A stretch of DNA of 60,441 nucleotides from Pseudonocardiales bacterium (GCA_019241525.1 JAFAWY010000046.1:1-60441), one strand, 5' to 3'. Shown: positions 35,174 to 43,881, numbered from the stretch's first letter. The notes: a model not told the origin generated them from the letters alone. Numbers and translations are program-made.

Positions 35174-35907
35174 CCCTGCGCATCGCCGCCGTGGGCGACG
35201 TGCATCTGGGACGTGACGCCAGGGGGTGGCTGCGCCCGGCGCTCGAGAACATCCACGAGCATGCCGACGTACTACTCCTCGCGGGCGACCTCACCCAGCG
35301 CGGCACCCCCGATGAGGCACGGGTTGCTGCCGACGAGTTCAGCGACCTTGCCTTGCCCGTCTACGCGGTCCTGGGCAATCACGACTATCATTCCGACGCT
35401 CAGGATGAGATCGCCAGGCTGCTCGGCGACCGCGGAATCGGCGTTCTGGAGGGCCGCGGCGAGGTGTTCGACGTGGCCGGATGCCGGCTCGGCATCGCGG
35501 GCGCCAAAGGGTTCGGCGGCGGTTTCGCGGGCAAGTGCGGGTCCGCGTTCGGGGAGCGCGAAATGAAAGCGTTCATCGAGCACACCGAGCTGGCGGCCGC
35601 CCGACTTGCCGACGCACTGCGCGCCGTCGAACACGCAGATGTGCTGGTGGCCCTGACGCACTACTCGCCGGTGGCAGACACCCTGCGCGGTGAACCACCG
35701 GAGATCTATCCCTTCCTGGGTGCCTACCAGCTGGCAGAGGCGATCGACGGCGCGCGCAACGGGATGGGCGCCGATCTCGCAGTGCACGGCCATGCCCACT
35801 TCGGTTGTGAGCAGGGTTGTACGCCGGGTGGGGTCCGGGTACGCAACGTCGCGCAGCCGGTGATCCGGGCGGCGTACACCGTCTACCACCTACCCACAGG
35901 CGAGTAG
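35170..35907 (+). CDS. Metallophosphoesterase
   Basis: A 245-residue calcineurin-type phosphoesterase. All family motifs are seen: GDVHLG (9-14), GDLTQRG (near 38-44), GNHDYH (near 68-73), LTHYSP (near 166) and HGHAHFG (near 205-211). It should bind two metal ions and cleave a phosphomonoester or diester. GTG 35170 overlaps the stop of the nucleotidyltransferase-BON gene (GTGA), so the two are coupled and may make and break the same nucleotide product. Confidence 0.85.
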   Translation: MTLRIAAVGDVHLGRDARGWLRPALENIHEHADVLLLAGDLTQRGTPDEARVAADEFSDLALPVYAVLGNHDYHSDAQDEIARLLGDRGIGVLEGRGEVFDVAGCRLGIAGAKGFGGGFAGKCGSAFGEREMKAFIEHTELAAARLADALRAVEHADVLVALTHYSPVADTLRGEPPEIYPFLGAYQLAEAIDGARNGMGADLAVHGHAHFGCEQGCTPGGVRVRNVAQPVIRAAYTVYHLPTGE

Positions 35908-35960
35908 CTGCCGGTCAGCCCTCCACATGGTGGTACGAACGCAGTAGCGCCCACAGCGCG

Positions 35961-36253
35961 TCACGATCGTTGACAAAGGTCCTCGCCGCGGCAGCAGGCG
36001 CGTTCGGCGTCCTGCCGCAGATCCTGGAGCTGGTCCGGGTCGAGCCCCGGATCCCCCGGTCCGTCGCCGCGGAGATATTCGAGCAAGTCGCCCCAGTCAC
36101 ACCAGGCCCACACGGCGAGCACATGTTCGACGGCGGAACGGCTGTAGCAGGGTGATGGATCACCGGGCGCAGATTGACCCGCGCCCGCCAGTGCTCCGGA
36201 TTCCCCTTCGGTAGTAGGGCTTAACCGTGCGAGGAGTTCCCTGTGGCGGTCAT
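35961..36253 (-). pseudogene. Broken small gene after the glycosyltransferase
   Basis: ATG 36253 overlaps the glycosyltransferase stop (ATGA). The frame meets TAA after 10 codons, then reads NPEHWRARVNLRPVIHHPA with strong GC3, shifts frame near 36140, and goes on as VLAVWAWCDWGDLLEYL and DPDQLQDLRQDAERACC to TGA at 35961. A stop and an insertion of about 7-8 bases break one gene of about 90 codons. Family not recognised. Confidence 0.5.
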
Positions 36254-37560
36254 GCCCGCGCCAGCCGCGCGTAAAGCCCCTGCACCCGCTGCGCGAGGAC
36301 CGGCCAGCTGTGGTGGTTTACCGCGTAGCGGCGGGCGGCTGCCGCCAGCTGCACCGCCAGCTCTCTATCGTTGAGCAGCCGCGTCACCCCGGCTGCCAGC
36401 GCCCCGAGGTCACCGGCCGGGACGAGCAGGCCGGTAGCCTCATGCTCGACCAGGTGAGGAATACCTCCTACGCGGGTCGCCACCACTGGCAGCCCAGCCG
36501 CCATCGCCTCCACGAGCGCCGTTCCGAGCTCCTCGTACGCCGACGGCAGCACGAGCACGTCTGCGTGCGCAAGGAAGGCAGGTATCTGGTGATGGGGCAC
36601 AAAACCAACCAGGTGAATCCGGTCCCGAGCCGGTGATCGGCTGACCCGGCCCTCCAACGCACCACGTTGGGGACCGTCACCGACGATGACCAGCTGGATC
36701 CGCGGCGATAGCTGTTCGGCAATTGCCGGCAGGTCCAGCGGCCGCTTCTGCGCCGCCAGCCGACCAACGAACAGCACCCGGGGCCGCGGCAGGTCCGGCA
36801 GCGGATCAACCGGTGACGGGCTGAACTCTGCCGGCAAGAACCCGGAAGGCACCACGTGAACCCTGCGTGGCGAGACACCGTCTGCGGCAAGACATGCCAC
36901 TGCCTGTGGCGTGAGCACTATGACAGCGGCGGCACGGCGGAGCACGGCACGTTCGATGCGACCGCCAAGTGCCTTGAGCACGACGGTGCGGCGGGTGGTC
37001 ACCACGCTGTGCCGGGCACTCGAGTGCACGGTGACGACGAGTGGCGCCTGCCACCAGCGCGCGGCGGCGAGTCCGAGTGGCAGCACCGCGAGGTCCTCGC
37101 CTTGGTGGGCATGCACGATGTCCACCGCGGACCGCGCAACGGTGGGGACGGCGGCAAGCGCCCATAGCTGGCGTAGCCGGCGCACCGGTGCGCCCGTCCG
37201 GACCACGACCGCATGGGTCCCTGCCCGGTCCTGGCTGCGCGGCCCGCCCAGCCGGGACGTGACGACGATCTGCCGTACTCCGGCGGAGTCGAGGCAGCGC
37301 GTCAGCTGCGCAGTGGAGTTCTGCATCCCGCCGATGGGGTCGAAGCGAGCCGCGCCCGGTAAGGCCAGGACATGGTCAAGCGGCTCGAAGACCGAGCACA
37401 GCCGCAGCACCCGCAGCACGCCGGGTCGGGTGATCCGCTGGGCACCGTGCCCACGTTGCGCGCCCGGATCACCGGCGGATTTGAGCCGACCTACGACCCA
37501 TGCGATAACCCGGTGACACGCCTGCGTTGTCCGCTGGACCCGCAGGAGCTTCACCGACAT
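36250..37560 (-). CDS. GT4-family glycosyltransferase
   Basis: A glycosyltransferase of the GT-B fold. The acceptor half begins at LRLCSVFEPLDHVLALPGA with the Gly-rich loop DPIGGMQN; the donor half has LFVGRLAAQKRP, IVGDGPQRGALEG and LVLPSAYEELGTALVEAMA, where the E/E pair holds the nucleotide sugar. It would add a sugar in making a glycolipid or cell-wall glycan. The first ~50 residues are basic and unlike the family, so GTG 37419 or 37410 are also possible starts; ATG 37560 has only a weak site. It is followed by an overlapping broken gene. Confidence 0.78.
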   Translation of the reverse strand: MSVKLLRVQRTTQACHRVIAWVVGRLKSAGDPGAQRGHGAQRITRPGVLRVLRLCSVFEPLDHVLALPGAARFDPIGGMQNSTAQLTRCLDSAGVRQIVVTSRLGGPRSQDRAGTHAVVVRTGAPVRRLRQLWALAAVPTVARSAVDIVHAHQGEDLAVLPLGLAAARWWQAPLVVTVHSSARHSVVTTRRTVVLKALGGRIERAVLRRAAAVIVLTPQAVACLAADGVSPRRVHVVPSGFLPAEFSPSPVDPLPDLPRPRVLFVGRLAAQKRPLDLPAIAEQLSPRIQLVIVGDGPQRGALEGRVSRSPARDRIHLVGFVPHHQIPAFLAHADVLVLPSAYEELGTALVEAMAAGLPVVATRVGGIPHLVEHEATGLLVPAGDLGALAAGVTRLLNDRELAVQLAAAARRYAVNHHSWPVLAQRVQGLYARLARA

Positions 37561-37870
37561 CTCGGGCTCACCGCGCACCTGGGTGTTCCCACGCCCGGCT
37601 CACCGTCACCAACAGCGTCCACCTGCGTGCCCCAATAACCCCGACACGGAGACATACGGGGATTTTCCCGCGGCATCTACACCGATATGTCTTCCTGATG
37701 CCTTCCTGGGCTCACAGTCGGCCTCGGGCTGATCGCCGCAGCCGGTGTCGGCTCAGCGATCAACCCGCCCGCCACACCGCGGCTCAGCACGCTGCCGGCA
37801 GTCCACGCGCCGGCCGGTCCGGCGCGCAGCCCGGACTACTCACTGGCACCGGCGCGGTGGCTCCGTGTTG
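37561..37870. other. Intergenic region with repeat copy 3
   Basis: About 310 bases between a glycosyltransferase start and the broken CBS gene. It contains repeat copy 3 at 37639-37700. The + strand frames here read like shadows. Confidence 0.4.
37639..37700. repeat. Dispersed palindromic repeat, copy 3 (degenerate right arm)
   Basis: CCCCGACACGGAGACATACGGGG (37639-37661) matches the left arm of copies 1 and 2. The right arm (37683-37700, CGATATGTCTTCCTG) is a decayed inverse copy. It lies about 80 bases upstream of the glycosyltransferase start. Confidence 0.6.
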
Positions 37871-38277
37871 TTACTGATTGGGTTTCGCGGCGCTGATGTC
37901 AGCTAATGCTGAGGTCTCTTCCCGCTCAATGGCGAGGTCACCGATGCTGAGGATGCCAACCGGTCGGTTGCCCTCAACGACAGGTAGTCGACGGATTGCC
38001 TTACTCCGCATCAGCTGGGCCGCCTCCGTGATGTGACAGTGACCACGTCCCCGTCACTGCACGCTTCCCGTACCGGCGTCTTGAGGTCCTTGTTCTCGGC
38101 GACGATGCGGACGACGATGTCCCGATCGGTCACAATGCCTGCCAACCGTCCACCGTCCATGACCAGCACATCCCCGATGTCGTTGGCGCGCATCTGCTGG
38201 GCAGCCTCGGTGATCGGGGCATCGATCGGGATGGTGGCCGGAGAATGGGCCATGACGTCCGCGACAGTCGTTGCCAT
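37871..38277 (-). pseudogene. Two-CBS-domain gene broken by a frameshift
   Basis: The first CBS domain (MATTVADVMAHSPATI ... GIVTDRDIVVRIVAE) is intact from ATG 38277, with AAAGGAG upstream. After VTVT at about 38035 the frame meets a stop, but the +1 frame continues at once with ITEAAQLMRSKAIRRLPVVE and GILSIGDLAIE to a stop at 37871. The likely event is a small deletion in the linker between the domains. A one-domain protein of 88 residues could still be made. Same family as 23696-24139. Confidence 0.8.
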
Positions 38278-38364
38278 TGAAAAACTCCTTTGATTCCTTC
38301 CCGGTTGTACGCAGGGGTTGCACCACCCGTGCTGGGCAGCGGCATGTCAGAGTTGTTGTGACTG

Positions 38365-38895
38365 TTAGCTGCTGGCTTGCTCGCCGGCCTCAGGCTTGTG
38401 ATCAGTCTGTTTCGCTGGACCAGCTTCTACCGGAATGCGCTGGCGGGCGCCTGTGGACGCCTTGGGCAGCCGCAACCGCAGCACACCATGTTCCAGGTTG
38501 GCGGCGCAGGATTCGCTTTTCACCTCACCGGGCAGGGTGATCCGGTAGTCGAAGCGACCGCTGCGGCGGGTCTGCTGCGTCTCGCTGTCACCCTGGTCGC
38601 CTGCTTGCTCGGCCGTACCGTACTCCCCGACGATGCGCAACTCCCTGCCCTGCAGGTCGATCGCGACGTCCTCGGGACGCACCCCGGGCAGGTCGGCCTC
38701 GACCACGTACTCGTCGTCGGTCTCCTGGATATCGACCGGCGGTGACCAGGAATTGACGCTGATCTGCGGCACATCGCGAAATGTGCTGGTCAGCATCTGG
38801 CTCATCTGATCAAACAAGCTGTCGAACCCGGGGAACACTCCAAATGGATCCCACCGGCCAGGGGTATGGTGCCTGCGCCGGATTGGCAGTGACAT
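38365..38895 (-). CDS. Small heat-shock protein (Hsp20/alpha-crystallin)
   Basis: A 176-residue alpha-crystallin-domain chaperone that holds unfolding proteins in large oligomers. The N-terminus (WDPFGVFPGFDSLFDQ) is of the usual type; the core has PPVDIQETDDEYVVEADLPG and the LPGEV and LRLRLPK strands (about residues 50-150). The C-terminal tail is polar and lacks an exact I-x-I motif. ATG 38895 is fixed by AAAGGAG, 7 bases upstream; the ORF upstream of it is not used. The leader can form a stem over that site (see the adjacent regulatory entry). Confidence 0.88.
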   Translation of the reverse strand: MSLPIRRRHHTPGRWDPFGVFPGFDSLFDQMSQMLTSTFRDVPQISVNSWSPPVDIQETDDEYVVEADLPGVRPEDVAIDLQGRELRIVGEYGTAEQAGDQGDSETQQTRRSGRFDYRITLPGEVKSESCAANLEHGVLRLRLPKASTGARQRIPVEAGPAKQTDHKPEAGEQASS

Positions 38896-38900
38896 CGTGC

Positions 38901-38930
38901 ATCTCCTTTCGTGGTGAACACCACGAAGGG
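38901..38930 (-). promoter_or_regulatory. Candidate RNA thermometer over the Hsp20 ribosome site
   Basis: In the mRNA sense CCCTTCGTGGT pairs with ACCACGAAAGG (10 pairs, one C-A mismatch) around loop GTTC. The 3' arm ends in AAAGG, the first bases of the AAAGGAG ribosome site of the Hsp20 gene, 7 bases before ATG 38895. Heat would melt the arm. The mismatch near the site is the pattern of ROSE-like thermometers. Confidence 0.6.
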
Positions 38931-38982
38931 ATTTCCCCACCTGGCCCGATCTATTCGAGCTCACCCCGGTTTGCCACCCTTG

Positions 38983-39002
38983 ACCTCAAGCAAACTTGAG
39001 GT
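38983..39002. promoter_or_regulatory. Palindrome between divergent Hsp20 and PPOX genes
   Basis: ACCTCAAG-CAAA-CTTGAGGT is a perfect 8-bp inverted repeat. It contains the half-sites CTTGAG and CTCAAG seen in HspR HAIR sites but in the opposite order, so HspR binding is only a guess. TTGACC overlaps it on the + strand like a -35 element. Confidence 0.45.
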
Positions 39003-39016
39003 TTTAGCCTCGAATA

Positions 39017-39853
39017 ATGATGCCGACATTCACCGACGTGGAGCTGGACTACCTGCGAGCACAGCGGCTCGGCCGGCTGGCGACAGTCGACGCGGCGGGC
39101 GCCCCGCAAAACAACCCGGTGGGCTTCAGGCTCGAGGTGGACTCGGGGCAGATCATCATCGGCGGCCACGCCATGGGCAAATCCCGGAAGTACCGCAACG
39201 TTGCACACAATCCCTATGTGAGCTTCGTTGTCGATGATCTGGCGTCGGTCGATCCGTGGCGGGTACGCGGTGTCGAAGTGCGTGGAGTCGCAGAAGCGCT
39301 CGCCGATGTCAATCCACCCATGCCTGGGCTAGGCCGCGAGATATTGCGCATCACTCCCCGGTGGATCGGAAGTTGGGGGCTCGTCGCAGGCCGCGCGGGC
39401 TTGGACAGCCGGGGACACCAGGCCACCATGGCTCCGTCGCTGGCAGAGGTTCGCAAGCTTGTCGAGACGTTCTTTTATGGGTACGACGAGCGCCACACGG
39501 ACGCCGCCTGGTTGGCAGCAATCTTCACCGAGGACGTCACGGTGCATTTCCCTGCGGGTGGGCACACCGGACGCGACGGGCTCGACGAGACCCTACGGAG
39601 GATCGGGGCGCTCTGGGGTCCGACACTGCACCAGACGTCCGACTATCGAGGCGATCCGCTCGGCATCCGTACCCGGTTCACAGCGAAGCTGAACGCCAGT
39701 CACGTGCACCGTGGAGACGACCCCGGTGCGCATTTGCACATCGGAGCGATCATCTCCGGAATGGCGATCCGGGGTCCCTCGGGGACACGGTTGTCGCGAC
39801 TCGACATCGATCTGGTTTGGACCCAAGGGGATCCCCCGACGCCACCGCGATAG
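39017..39853 (+). CDS. PPOX-class oxidoreductase fused to SnoaL-like domain
   Basis: A 278-residue protein with two parts. Residues 1-130 are a pyridoxamine-phosphate-oxidase-like split barrel (LGRLATVDAAGAPQNNPVGF, GKSRKYRNVAHNPYVSFVVDD) that in actinomycetes usually binds F420 or FMN. Residues about 145-270 (VRKLVETFFYGYDERHTDAAWLAA) are a SnoaL/NTF2-like alpha+beta barrel. Each normally stands alone. It would reduce or bind a small aromatic or lactone ligand; substrate unknown. ATG 39017 or 39020 lacks a ribosome site, so the message may be leaderless. It is divergent from Hsp20. Confidence 0.75.
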   Translation: MMPTFTDVELDYLRAQRLGRLATVDAAGAPQNNPVGFRLEVDSGQIIIGGHAMGKSRKYRNVAHNPYVSFVVDDLASVDPWRVRGVEVRGVAEALADVNPPMPGLGREILRITPRWIGSWGLVAGRAGLDSRGHQATMAPSLAEVRKLVETFFYGYDERHTDAAWLAAIFTEDVTVHFPAGGHTGRDGLDETLRRIGALWGPTLHQTSDYRGDPLGIRTRFTAKLNASHVHRGDDPGAHLHIGAIISGMAIRGPSGTRLSRLDIDLVWTQGDPPTPPR

Positions 39854-39870
39854 CGCCGAGGTCGGAAGCG

Positions 39871-41016
39871 TCAGTGGCCGCCGGTCGATGTTGCGGCGAG
39901 GAAGTCGGCACGCGCGAGCACACCGATGTCGGCCTGGTCGGTGAACAGGCCGTCGAGCCCCGCCCGTAGGTAGGTGACCTGTTCGTCGATCGCCCGACCA
40001 TAGTCGGATGGCATCGTCCCGCGCTGGTAGTCAGCCGGCAGGAAGGTGTTTTCGGCCCGGAAGGTGTAGGGATGCACGACCAGGCCGGCCGCGTGGGCGT
40101 CGGCGACGAGCGTGGTGGGTAGCCCCAGCGTGCCATCCGCAGCACGGGGGATGACCTGGAGCTTGTCGGGGCCGATGCCCTGCGCGTAGGCGGCAATACC
40201 CCGCAGCCCCGCAGGTGTGGTCAGATCCGCATAGGTGGGGCCCTGACCTGCGGCGACAGTGTCGTATGGCGCGCCGGTGGCCGAGAGTAGCTGCACGGCG
40301 GCAGTACGCAGCCCAAGGCTGCGCAGCTGTTTGAGGTTCGTCACCTCAAATGACTGGACGAACACTGGCGCGTCAGGGTTGTTGAGCCCGTTGCGCTGCA
40401 AAGAGTCGACAAGCAGGCGCTCGAGTGGCATTCCCAGCTTCTGGAAGTACGTCGGATGCTTCGTTTCGGGATAAACACCGAGTTCCCGGCCGAGTTCGGT
40501 CGACAGTCGCTTTCGAAGATCGAGCATCTCCTGAAATGTGGGGATCTGGTATCGCCCGTCAAAAAGGGTGTTGCGCTGGCGCACTTGCGGTAGTCGCTCC
40601 ACCGCTCGCAGCGTCTTTAATTCCGCCAACGTAAAATCTTCGGTGAACCAACCGGTGACGGCGGCTCCGTCGAGCTGTTTGGTCGTCCTCCGCGCGGCGA
40701 ATTCCAGATGCTGCGCCACGTCAGTGGTACCACTGATGTCGGGTTCATGCCGGCAGACCAGCACGCCGTCCTTGGTGATGACCAGGTCGGGCTCCAGGTA
40801 ATCGGCCCCAAGTCGGGCTGCCAATTCGTAGGAACCGAACGTGTGCTCCGGTCGGTAACCGGCAGCGCCGCGGTGGCCGATCACGATCGGGTCGCGCCCG
40901 CGTGGACGGTTGCTGTCAGAAGGCGCGACCGCTGCATTGCCGCTAAAGAGGCCAGCCAGCGGCGCGGCGATGATCGCAGTGGTGAGTCCGGTCACGATAT
41001 GACGTCGAGTAGGCAT
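39871..41016 (-). CDS. Exported glycerophosphodiester phosphodiesterase
   Basis: A 381-residue GDPD-family TIM barrel. IVIGHRGAAGYRPEHT near residue 46-61 has the catalytic His and Arg-Gly, and LEPDLVITKDGVLVCRHEP holds the metal-binding Glu, Asp and second His. The start (MPTRRHIVTGLTTAII) resembles a Tat signal with RR followed by a hydrophobic stretch, so it is likely exported. It hydrolyses glycerophosphodiesters to glycerol-3-phosphate and alcohol. AAGGAG precedes ATG 41016. It converges on the PPOX-SnoaL gene, 17 bases apart. Confidence 0.88.
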   Translation of the reverse strand: MPTRRHIVTGLTTAIIAAPLAGLFSGNAAVAPSDSNRPRGRDPIVIGHRGAAGYRPEHTFGSYELAARLGADYLEPDLVITKDGVLVCRHEPDISGTTDVAQHLEFAARRTTKQLDGAAVTGWFTEDFTLAELKTLRAVERLPQVRQRNTLFDGRYQIPTFQEMLDLRKRLSTELGRELGVYPETKHPTYFQKLGMPLERLLVDSLQRNGLNNPDAPVFVQSFEVTNLKQLRSLGLRTAAVQLLSATGAPYDTVAAGQGPTYADLTTPAGLRGIAAYAQGIGPDKLQVIPRAADGTLGLPTTLVADAHAAGLVVHPYTFRAENTFLPADYQRGTMPSDYGRAIDEQVTYLRAGLDGLFTDQADIGVLARADFLAATSTGGH

Positions 41017-41353
41017 GTGGGTCTCCTTCGGGCGGTGCGACCACCTTTGCCACGGCATCGCCTGCGATCACAGCAGCGCGCTATGCACGGGAGGAAACAC
41101 GGCCGGCAAACAGCGGACGATACGTTCGAGAACACCCGATGCACCGTTGCTCTCCATGGCCTGAGTTTCACCGCATCTAATACGTGCCCAGCCATCTCAC
41201 AGGAAACAGATACCCCTACAGCACGGTTGCCGCCATTCGTCCTTCAACACCGCGCTGTCCCTGCTTTACCACCGGGAAATGCCCTCCTCGCTGCAGCGAG
41301 TTTGGCTCGCGATCGTCACATTAACTCATCGAGGGGCCCACGAGAGGGAAATC
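41017..41353. other. Intergenic region between divergent genes
   Basis: About 340 bases that must hold promoters of the GDPD gene and the PhoX-like gene. No clear repeat or site is seen. The long frame here that joins the PhoX-like gene upstream is not coding. Confidence 0.4.
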
Positions 41354-42942
41354 ATGTTCAAAGCCCGACACCGATGGTCCACTGTGGTGGGTACTGCCGC
41401 GGTTGTCACGATCGTCACCGCGATGCCCGCCGCGGCGGCCCCCCCACGGCAACCGGCCCGAACACCCCGACGCCTCCATACGTGCTGCCCACCGCACCCG
41501 GCGTGACGATCACGTCTTTGCTGACCGTCGATGACCCCGGCAGCGCGAGCAACGGCTATGAGATGGTCGGCATCCCGGATGGTCTGGGCGCCCGCCGTAC
41601 GGGCAACACGGTAACCGTCAACATGAACCACGAACTGCCCGCAGATCGGGGTATCGTGCGCCGCCACGGCCAGCAGGGCGCCTTCGTCTCCGAGTGGCAG
41701 ATCGACCCGAACACCAACCAAGTGGTGGCCGGGCAAGATTTCCTCGACCCCGGCATGCGGTACTGGAATTACCTGACCAGCTCTTACAGCTCAACGCCGA
41801 ACGCCGCCGGAATCCAGCCCGACGGCGATGTGTTCCCCGCCTACGACCCCCGTTTCGGCCGGTTCTGCACCGGCTCCCTGACCGGCCCCGGCCAGCTGTT
41901 TAACCCCGCTACTTTCAATGGATACCGTGGCCAGCTGTACTTCGCCAACGAGGAGACCGGTGACGAGGGCCGCAACTTTGCGGTGACCACCGACGGCCAG
42001 GCCACCGAACTACCCCGACTCGGGCTGTTCTCCTGGGAGAACACCCTGGCCGCCCGCAACCGCAGCGACACCACTCTGGTGATGGGCGACGAAGACGGTG
42101 GCGATGGCCAGCTGCGGGCCTATGTGGGCACCAAGCAGCGCACCGGCAGTCCGGTTGACCAGGCCGGGTTGACGAATGGGCGCAACACGGTCATCGACCT
42201 GCTCGACGAGACCATCTCGACCGACGCCCAGTTCCGGACCAGGTTCGGCAAGGGCACGCCGGCCCGATTCGACCTGTCTGAGGTTGGCTGGGACCAGTCG
42301 GGGGCCGACCAGAACGCTGAAGCCAAGGTAAAGGGGCTGAGCCTGAACCGGATCGAGGATGGTGCTTTCGATCCCCAGCGACCCAATGACTTTTACTTTG
42401 TGACCACTGCCGGTGGTAACGGCCCGGGCGGCGGGTTCTGGCGTCTCCGGTGGGACAACATCGACAACCCAGCTTCAGGCGGCACGTTGACCCTGCTGCT
42501 CGACGGCAGCGAGGGTTTGGTCAGCCCGGATAATGTGGACATCGACAACAAGGGCAACATCCTGATTCAGGAAGATCCCGGCAACAATCCGCACGTCTCC
42601 CGGATCTTTGCCTACCGAATCAGTGACGGTAAGCTGGCCACACTGGCCACATTCGATCCGGCACTGTTCACGCCGGGCGCTCAGAACTTCATCACCCAAG
42701 ATGAGGAATCGGGCGGCATCGTGGACGTCAGCAGCACCTTCCGCAACGAATTCGTCTCGTTGTTGGGCCTATCCAACCTCGTCAACATCATCGACATCCT
42801 TGAGGCTCTCAAGCCCGACAGCACCTTCCTCTTCGACGCCCAGGTACACACTGCGCCGACTAACAACGTCGCCGGGTACGTCGAACGAGGACAGTTGATG
42901 CGGATGCACGTCGACAACTGGGGGGCGGTCTACGGAAGCTGA
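41354..42942 (+). CDS. PhoX/DUF839-like exported protein, frameshifted at a C7 run
   Basis: A secreted beta-propeller phosphatase-like protein of about 528 residues. ATG 41354 has GAGAGGGA upstream and starts a clear signal peptide (FKARHRWSTVVGTAAVVTIV...AAAA). The mature protein (VNMNHELPADRG, FLDPGMRYWNYL, ANEETGDEGRNF, DNVDIDNKGNILIQEDPG) is in another frame. The two join at CCCCCCC (41439-41445): eight C would restore the frame. So a single-base indel in the C run separates signal and body. It may be a variable switch, a decay event or an assembly error. Metal/heme ligands of PhoX are not all visible. Confidence 0.75.
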
Positions 42943-42948
42943 TCCGGT

Positions 42949-42991
42949 CACCAGCGCGCCGCCAGGCAACAAGCTTGGCGGCGCGCTGGTG
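42949..42991 (+). terminator. Hairpin after the PhoX-like gene
   Basis: CACCAGCGCGCCGCCA and its inverse copy (42949-42964 and 42976-42991) form a perfect 16-bp stem with an 11-base loop, six bases after the stop. No T run. Confidence 0.7.
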
Positions 42992-43051
42992 TCTGAGCCA
43001 AGCCACTCCCGCGGCACTGATCCAAGCGACCCACAGCTCTCCACCGCAGAG

Positions 43052-43073
43052 AGTTACATTAAGTCATGTAACT
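43052..43073. promoter_or_regulatory. Operator-like palindrome before the MerR operon
   Basis: AGTTACAT-TAAGTC-ATGTAACT is a perfect 8-bp inverted repeat with 6-base spacer. It ends 7 bases before GTG 43081, so it sits at the likely transcription start and is the best candidate for the MerR binding site. Confidence 0.65.
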
Positions 43074-43080
43074 TGTGCAC

Positions 43081-43881
43081 GTGACACAGTCGTCTTATGC
43101 TCGAACCGTGGTGGAACAGTCCGAAGGTATGACGGTCGACGAGCTGGCCCGTCTGGCGCAGACCACCACGCGCAACATCCGCAACTACCAGACCCTCGGG
43201 CTACTTCCGCCGCCGTCGCTGGTGGGGCGGGTTGGGTACTACCACGAGGGCCATCTGGGAAGGTTGCGGCTCATTGCCCGGCTCCAGGAGCAGGGCTTCA
43301 CCTTGGCCGGGATCCGCGAGCTGATGCAGGCCTGGGAGCAGGGCCGCAGCCTGGGTGATCTGCTCGGTTTCGAGCAGGTCCTGACCAGCCCCTGGAGCGT
43401 GGAGGAGCCCGAGTTCCTGACCGCCGAGGAGCTGCTGGAGATGTTCCCGCAGGCAGCTCAGGACCCCTCGCTCGGGTTGCGGGCTACCGAACTGGGCCTT
43501 ATCCAGCCCGAGGGGGACCGCTTCCGGGTGCCCAGCCCAACCATGCTGCGGGCTGGCGTCGAGCTGGTCGCCGCCGGCATCCCGCTGGCCGCCACCCAAG
43601 ACGAGTTCGCGGCGTTGCGCGCTGACATGGAGCGCGTCGCGGCACGCTTCGTCGAGCTTTTCGAACGCTACGTGTGGCAACCCTTCGTCGACGCGGGGAT
43701 GCCGTCCGAACAGCTCCCGCAGGTCACCGAGGCGCTTCGCCGGATGCGCCCGCTGGCCGCCACGTCGGTCCAGGCGATGCTCGCCCGGGCCATGGAACAC
43801 CAGTCGGCAGCATCCACGGCTGCCCAGGTGAAGTTGATCTCCGAGGGTGGTCCGGCGCCGGAGCAGGAGGTACAGCAATGA
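43081..43881 (+). CDS. MerR-family transcriptional regulator
   Basis: A 266-residue regulator. TVDELARLAQTTTRNIRNYQTLGLL near residues 18-42 is a MerR winged-helix (the R-NIRNYQ turn), followed by GYYHEGHLGRLRLIARLQEQGFTLAGI and a long C-terminal helical domain (about 110-260) of unknown ligand specificity. No cysteine cluster is present, so it is not a metal sensor. GTG 43081 follows the palindrome; ATG 43129 is an alternative start. Its stop overlaps the next gene by 4 bases (ATGA), so it probably controls the operon 43.1-49.1 kb and itself. Confidence 0.85.
   Translation: MTQSSYARTVVEQSEGMTVDELARLAQTTTRNIRNYQTLGLLPPPSLVGRVGYYHEGHLGRLRLIARLQEQGFTLAGIRELMQAWEQGRSLGDLLGFEQVLTSPWSVEEPEFLTAEELLEMFPQAAQDPSLGLRATELGLIQPEGDRFRVPSPTMLRAGVELVAAGIPLAATQDEFAALRADMERVAARFVELFERYVWQPFVDAGMPSEQLPQVTEALRRMRPLAATSVQAMLARAMEHQSAASTAAQVKLISEGGPAPEQEVQQ

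Noticed and set aside
37527-37877. + strand frame between glycosyltransferase and CBS genes
   Set aside because: Overlaps the glycosyltransferase start and repeat copy 3; composition is shadow-like.
40708-41353. Long N-terminal extension of the PhoX-like gene
   Set aside because: No ribosome site, no similarity and opposite the GDPD signal region; the real signal peptide is in another frame from 41354.
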